From an uncultured Clostridia bacterium (GTDB lineage: Bacteria > Bacillota > Clostridia > Lachnospirales > CAG-274), in the NCBI GenBank assembly GCA_947630725.1, contig CANRIS010000001.1, positions 242,988-306,987 on the forward strand: a stretch of 64,000 nucleotides of DNA, read 5' to 3'. Shown here piece by piece: positions 59,512 through 64,000 of the stretch (position 1 is its first letter; the number at the start of each line of letters is the position of its first letter). The translations under genes were made by a program, and so were the position numbers. The notes under the pieces were generated by a model, which was not told where the DNA came from, made no database searches, and saw only the letters and a list, made by a program, of their open reading frames with translations.

Positions 59512-59925
59512 AAATATGTCTATGCTCCTTAAATATATACAAATTCCATTTCAGAATATAAATCGTTATTTGTGCATTATTTTATCACATCACGGCAGAA
59601 AAGTCAATTTATACCGAATCTTTTTTTGAATATCGAAAATTGCCAATATTTGAAGCATCATATGATACCGTTTGAAAAGAAGCTGGAACATATATATTTG
59701 TAAAAAGAAAAAAAGGGGGTATGTTGAATGCAGAGGTAGATTGCCTAAAAAATTGAATGCTTTGGTTGCCGAAAGGCTGCGGCAAGCAATCTGAGAATCC
59801 AAAGCCGTATAAATATGCTGATATAATCGAATTTTCTCATCAGAATCAACCGGACAATAACTGTTTTTATGTGAAATTCATTGAATTATGGACTTTATTT
59901 TTATCGTCTTTAACCCTATGATACG
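59512..59925. other. Gene-free boundary between native DNA and the restriction locus
   Basis: About 410 bp of AT-rich DNA. A 70-codon minus-strand frame at 59590-59802 has no ribosome site and no recognisable motif. A small hairpin (ttgccg/cggcaa near 59766-59785) is present. I see no attachment site or insertion sequence end. Confidence 0.5.
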
Positions 59926-60714
59926 TCATTCATCCGCCTGAAGCCTGTAAGATTGTTCCACGATCTCCATGATTTGATTGACGTCCGATGTATGCTCCAT
60001 ATACAGCTCAACATCGCCGTTGCCCCATCTGCCCAGGTTGGTTATATCCCGACAGATACCATTCGGATCGATCACCTCCGAGAATTTCATATTCACAGAA
60101 ATACGGAGCCGCTGTTTCTGGAATACTATATCCACGAAATTGGTATCCAGCTTATAGGCAACATACTTTTTTTTGAATTCACGTTTCACGTCAGGAGAGA
60201 GATTCCGGATTCGACGATCCAAAACTTCAAACAGCGTCTTTGTGAAAACATTCGTGTCATAAGTTTCAAGACTATAATGCTCTGCAGTTTTTTCTGCCGC
60301 CTGATAAGGAGCCGGCTCCGCAGCGGTCATATCCGGAAAAGCCCGGATCTGCTTTGCCTTGTCTGCCAGCAACGAAGCACGCTCTTTTATTCTTTGCTCA
60401 TTCCATTCCGTGAGCTTAACAATGTAGGCATTCAAGCGAAGCGCACTTTCCTTAAAGCCGCCCTCCATATCCATTTTGATCATAAATGGACGGTCGCTCA
60501 TTTCTGAATTGTACGCTGTAAGCATCAGATTGCCGATGGTATGCAGGTAGGTCTTTTGTACCTCGCGCCAGTTCGCTCCAAGCATCTGCTGCCACTCCGG
60601 GCTCAGGCTGCTGTTCTGAGGCATAATGTGCTCAATCGTATAATTCTCAATAATGATCGGAGCCTTGTTGCCGTTTAAAATCTCGTAGATGTTACCTTTG
60701 CGTGCGTCTATATT
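59926..60714 (-). pseudogene. Truncated GmrSD-type protein (DUF1524 end plus DUF5655)
   Basis: The open frame runs from after a TAG at 60715-60717 to the stop at 59926. No ATG, GTG or TTG occurs in the first 30 codons. It encodes about 262 residues reading IIIENYTIEHIMPQNSSLSP (the HNH-like DUF1524 motif with IEHIMPQ) and then TIGNLMLTAYNSEMSDRPF. The C-terminal part is FTKTLFEVLDRRIRNLSPDV with RLRISVNMKFSEVIDP, typical of DUF5655. Intact GmrSD-like proteins are about 600 residues or more and begin with a DUF262 nuclease domain, which is missing here. A short out-of-frame ATG with GGAGG-like context lies at the break. It is a remnant next to hsdR, probably non-functional. Confidence 0.8.
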
Positions 60715-60823
60715 CTACCTCCATGAATTATTTTTTCTTTCCATATATCGAAGATTCTTCAACAACCATACTCAAATTCTGCTCCGACCAAAAGGAATAA
60801 TTAACGATTTTGTGTTCTCGCGG

Positions 60824-63800
60824 TTACATATCCACATTATCCGTCCACAGTTCGCACTGTGTCATTACGGTCTGAACAGCATCATCCATACCTTCAGGTG
60901 GGTAACGGTGTTTTTTAAGGAGTCTCTTTATCATCATCCGCATTTTTGCTCTGGCCGAGTCGCGCTTCTGCCAGTCAATCGTGCGATTCTTACGGAGGGT
61001 ATCTGCCAGTTCTTTTGTGATGGCGATCAATTCTTCGTTTTCATAGAAGTCCTTAATTGCCTGTGGCTTTGTCAAAGCATCATAGAAAGCCAACTCGTCT
61101 GCTGTCAGACCAAGTCGGTCGCCTTCCTTCTGAGCTGCCGCGATCTGTTTTGCCAGATTGAGGAGCTCTTGTATGACCTCTTCATTTGTGAGCATACCAT
61201 TCAGATAACGGTTCATGGCGCTTTGGATGATCTCGCTGAATTTCTCAGACTTGACTACATTGGTACGGCGATAAATCTGTACCTGCTCGGCAATCAGCTT
61301 CTTCAGCAATTCAACTGCGAGGTTTTTCTCCTTCATTTTTGAGATTTCTTCAAGGAACTTCGGATCAAACAATGAGAACTCCTCTGATACGTCTGAAAAC
61401 AGATTAATGACACCTTCGCTCTTCACGCTCCGGATCAGGAGTGCATTTATTCTCGCATTCATTTCCGGCAGGGAGATTTTCTTTCCCTCGCCCTGATTCA
61501 TAAGGCGCATAACAAGCACACGAACCGACTCAAAGAATGCAGCTTCAATTCGGAGGCTTTCCTCTGCCAACGAAGAGCAGAGCGACAGTGCCTGACGAAG
61601 CATAAGTGCTTCTTTCAGGAAATCTTCACGCTTACGCTCTTTATCAACGGCAACAATAAAGTTGACTGCACCGCTAATGGTCCTTGAGCGCTCAAGGTCA
61701 GTACCTGCAGTAAATTTGGAATAATCGTATCCGTGGAAAATATCGCGACAGATGGAAAGCTTCTCCAGGAACTTCGGATAGGCCACCTTTGCAACATCGG
61801 TGTCGCCGTAGTTCTTCTTATCGCGGGAGGTGTAATCATTCATCGCCTCCTTAAGCGCAGCTGCGATACCGACATAATCCACAACCAATCCGCCTTCTTT
61901 ATCTCCAAAAACTCGGTTTACACGCGCAATCGCCTGCATAAGGTTGTACCCCTGCATTGGCTTATAAACATACATCGTAGCCAGCGAAGGAACATCAAAT
62001 CCGGTCAGCCACATATCTACGACAATCACAATCTTAAGCGGACTATCATTGTCTTTGAACTTTTTCGCAAGCTCTTCCTTGTGACGTTTGTTTCCGATAA
62101 CAGCACGCCACTCCTCCGGATCCTTATTGCTTTCCGTCATAACAACGGCGACCTTTTCTGTCCATGATGGTCTGAGCTGCATGATACGGTTATAGATCTT
62201 CATTGCAATGGCGCGGGAATAAGCAACGATCATCGCCTTGCCGGTGAGCAGATTTGCGCGATAGTTTTCATAGTGATCGAGAATATCATCTACCAGTGAA
62301 GCAATTGTCTGATCATTACCGAGAATAGCTTCCATCTGACCCAGCTCGCGTTTGCTCTTGGCGATAACATCCGGGTCGGCATTATTAGCCATGATGTCAT
62401 ACTCGGCATCAATCAGGCGCAGCGTAGCCTCGTCCAGCTTCAGCTTAATAACACGGCTCTCATAATAAACCGGACGGGTAGCGCCGTCCTCGACAGCCTG
62501 TGTCATATCGTAAACATCGATGTAATCTCCAAAGACCTCGCGAGTGCTTCTATCTTTCAGGGAAATAGGCGTGCCGGTAAAGCCAATGTATGTAGCATTC
62601 GGAAGACTGTTACGAATAATTCGTGCCGTACCGATTTTGATTTTACCGGTCTCAGCATCGACCTTTTCTTTCAAACCGTATTGCCCACGGTGTGCTTCAT
62701 CCGCCATTACGACAATGTTCCTACGCTCGGACAGAGGCTCGCGAGACTCCTCGAACTTCTGCATCGTGGTGAAGATAATCCCGTTTGCCTGTCTGCCATC
62801 AAGCAGTGACTTCAAATGTTCTCGGCTTTTGGCGTGCGTTGGGTTCTGTCGCAAAAAGTCTTTACACTTGGCAAATTGGCTAAAAAGCTGATCGTCCAGA
62901 TCGTTTCGGTCGGTAAGTACCACAATGGTCGGGCTGTCCAGCGCTTCCTGCAGCAAGTGAGCATAGAAAACCATCGACAGGGACTTTCCGCTGCCCTGCG
63001 TATGCCAGAATACACCACCTTTTCCGTCAGTCTCGGTGGCGCGTTTTGTAGACTCTACCGCTTTATTGACCGCGAAATACTGATGGTATCCGGCAAGTAT
63101 CTTAAACTGCTTTAAGCCTTCATTGGAAAAGCAGATAAAGTTCTTTATAATGTCCAGCAGACGTTCACGGGCAAAGATGCCTTCAAAGAAAGTATCAAAC
63201 TGTGCGTACTGAGTGTTCTCATAACTTCCGTCCTTGGTTTTCCACTCCATGAAGCGGTCTTCGCCGGAAGTGATAGTTCCTGCCTTGGAGGTCAGATGAT
63301 CGCTCATAACACAAATGCAGTTATAAATAAACATCGATGGGATTTCCTGCATATAGTTTCTGATCTGCCGATATGCCTCGGACGCATCTGTTTCCTCGCG
63401 TGACGGCGATTTCAGCTCAACCAGCACTACCGGAAGCCCGTTCAAGAAGAGAAGGACATCCGGACGCTTATTACTGTTTTCGATAAAGGTCCACTGGTTT
63501 GCAACGATAAAAGAGTTATTGTCAGGATTCTTATAATCAACAAGGTATACGAGGCCGGAGCGCTCCTCGCCCTTGACAAAATAGCGCACTTCAATGCCAT
63601 GCTGAATATAATCCATAAAGACAGCATTCTTCTGTACCGGTTCAGCATTCTCAAAGTTTTTCAATTTGAACAGCGCGTCAGTGATTGCATCCTCCGGCAT
63701 AGAGGGATTCAGGCGATGCAGCGCTGCCACCAGCTCATCTTCATATAGAGGGCTGTTAAAATCCCTCTCAATATCCGGGCCGTAGACATGACGGTATCCC

Positions 63801-63862
63801 ATTCCTTGGAATAGCTCTATGATGGACTTCTCATAGTCAGCTTCCGTATAAAATCCTGACAT
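60824..63862 (-). CDS. hsdR: Type I restriction enzyme, R subunit
   Basis: The motor and nuclease subunit of a type I restriction-modification system, which cuts unmodified incoming DNA. From the ATG at 63862 (AAAGGAG upstream) it is 1012 residues, MSGFYTEADYEKSIIELFQG. The nuclease motif is RPDVLLFLNGLPVVLVELKS (about 133-152; D and ExK). The translocase has Walker A WHTQGSGKSLSMV, the DEAH box VVMADEAHRGQYG, FTGTPISLKDR (motif III), and later VDMWLTGFDVPSLATMYVYK and MQAIARVNRVFGDKEGGL (motifs V-VI). All motifs look intact. Codons differ from native genes (more CTG, CGC/CGT and ATC), suggesting transfer. hsdM and hsdS are not in the window and may lie beyond 64000. Confidence 0.95.
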   Translation of the reverse strand: MSGFYTEADYEKSIIELFQGMGYRHVYGPDIERDFNSPLYEDELVAALHRLNPSMPEDAITDALFKLKNFENAEPVQKNAVFMDYIQHGIEVRYFVKGEERSGLVYLVDYKNPDNNSFIVANQWTFIENSNKRPDVLLFLNGLPVVLVELKSPSREETDASEAYRQIRNYMQEIPSMFIYNCICVMSDHLTSKAGTITSGEDRFMEWKTKDGSYENTQYAQFDTFFEGIFARERLLDIIKNFICFSNEGLKQFKILAGYHQYFAVNKAVESTKRATETDGKGGVFWHTQGSGKSLSMVFYAHLLQEALDSPTIVVLTDRNDLDDQLFSQFAKCKDFLRQNPTHAKSREHLKSLLDGRQANGIIFTTMQKFEESREPLSERRNIVVMADEAHRGQYGLKEKVDAETGKIKIGTARIIRNSLPNATYIGFTGTPISLKDRSTREVFGDYIDVYDMTQAVEDGATRPVYYESRVIKLKLDEATLRLIDAEYDIMANNADPDVIAKSKRELGQMEAILGNDQTIASLVDDILDHYENYRANLLTGKAMIVAYSRAIAMKIYNRIMQLRPSWTEKVAVVMTESNKDPEEWRAVIGNKRHKEELAKKFKDNDSPLKIVIVVDMWLTGFDVPSLATMYVYKPMQGYNLMQAIARVNRVFGDKEGGLVVDYVGIAAALKEAMNDYTSRDKKNYGDTDVAKVAYPKFLEKLSICRDIFHGYDYSKFTAGTDLERSRTISGAVNFIVAVDKERKREDFLKEALMLRQALSLCSSLAEESLRIEAAFFESVRVLVMRLMNQGEGKKISLPEMNARINALLIRSVKSEGVINLFSDVSEEFSLFDPKFLEEISKMKEKNLAVELLKKLIAEQVQIYRRTNVVKSEKFSEIIQSAMNRYLNGMLTNEEVIQELLNLAKQIAAAQKEGDRLGLTADELAFYDALTKPQAIKDFYENEELIAITKELADTLRKNRTIDWQKRDSARAKMRMMIKRLLKKHRYPPEGMDDAVQTVMTQCELWTDNVDM

Positions 63863-64000
63863 AACAATCGCTCCTTTGTATGTACTACTATCTATCATAA
63901 TACCATTTTCGCTGCACCGATTCAAACGATAATTTACTTCAGCAAGCTCAGGCGTTATATCAGCATATGTTTGTTGACGCTCCTTGCTCTGAATGGTCAG
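63863..64000 (-). other. Open frame continuing upstream of hsdR to the window edge
   Basis: The hsdR frame stays open from 63862 to the edge, reading SKERQQTYADITPELAEVNY and then RLNRC. There is a TTG at 63925 but no better ribosome site than the one at 63862. It could be the tail of an upstream gene read in frame or chance; I cannot assign it. Confidence 0.3.

Noticed and set aside
59590..59802. 70-codon minus-strand frame
   Set aside because: No ribosome site and no family resemblance; AT-rich spacer.

Overview
The window looks like chromosomal DNA of an anaerobic, butyrate-forming member of the Clostridia (Firmicutes). This rests on a crt-hbd-bcd-etfB-etfA-thl cluster for acetyl-CoA to butyryl-CoA, a Gram-positive rpmG-secE-nusG-rplK-rplA cluster, infC-rpmI-rplT starting at an ATT codon, addB, strong AGGAGG ribosome sites, TTGACA/TATAAT promoters, a dockerin protein and sporulation-grade housekeeping content. 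I do not try to name the genus. Native genes favour ATA for Ile, AGA/AGG for Arg and CTT for Leu. The last 4 kb (type I restriction) uses CTG and CGC/CGT more, as transferred DNA would.

Layout. 1-5.9 kb: phenylacetate-CoA ligase (cut by the window edge), xylulokinase, a small membrane protein, a DUF815 ATPase and ychF, all on the minus strand, with a hairpin-rich element between ychF and the ATPase. 6.3-10.9 kb: a plus-strand run of Nudix hydrolase, prmA, rsmE, cysteine desulfurase and thiI, several overlapping by 4 bp, centred on ribosome and tRNA modification. 11.3-15.4 kb: addB without addA, a small XRE regulator and a zinc-ribbon membrane protein. 15.6-18.1 kb: rplA, rplK, nusG, secE and rpmG on the minus strand, with a duplicated leader motif. 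18.3-28.4 kb: proC, two glycosyltransferases, and a rhodanese - GH3 glycosidase - dockerin operon divergent from an AraC regulator. 28.5-34.0 kb: signalling genes (hybrid histidine kinase, GGDEF cyclase, Hpt protein, HD-GYP response regulator). 34.0-35.9 kb: gene-poor DNA with a tandem repeat and a decayed transposase. 36.0-41.2 kb: infC-rpmI-rplT, dagK, argS and a DMT transporter. 41.4-49.2 kb: a secreted CAP protein, then the butyrate genes. 49.2-55.1 kb: a ParB-like gene, thiE and a cytidylate-kinase-like - asd - dapA - GNAT - dapB operon. 55.4-59.5 kb: a lipoprotein solute-binding protein convergent with a second hybrid kinase. 59.9-64 kb: hsdR and a truncated GmrSD-type remnant.

The most unusual structure is intergenic. 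Two elements (4457-4552 and 47723-47825) can fold into a cloverleaf: a 7-bp closing stem around three long, near-perfect hairpins with 3-5-nt loops. Arm sequences differ between the two, but the pairing is kept. A separate 300-bp hairpin-rich repeat occurs twice (10965-11264 and 32654-32955), once co-directional with and once opposed to the flanking genes. Other points of note are a shared GTGGGAGGG...CCAC leader before both rplK and rplA, paired 16-bp palindromes at 42313-42360, overlapping divergent promoters for the AraC gene and its neighbour operon, and a terminator whose loop is built from five 8-bp repeats. No CRISPR array, rRNA or tRNA gene was seen. All functions are inferred from reading translated motifs; no database search was run.
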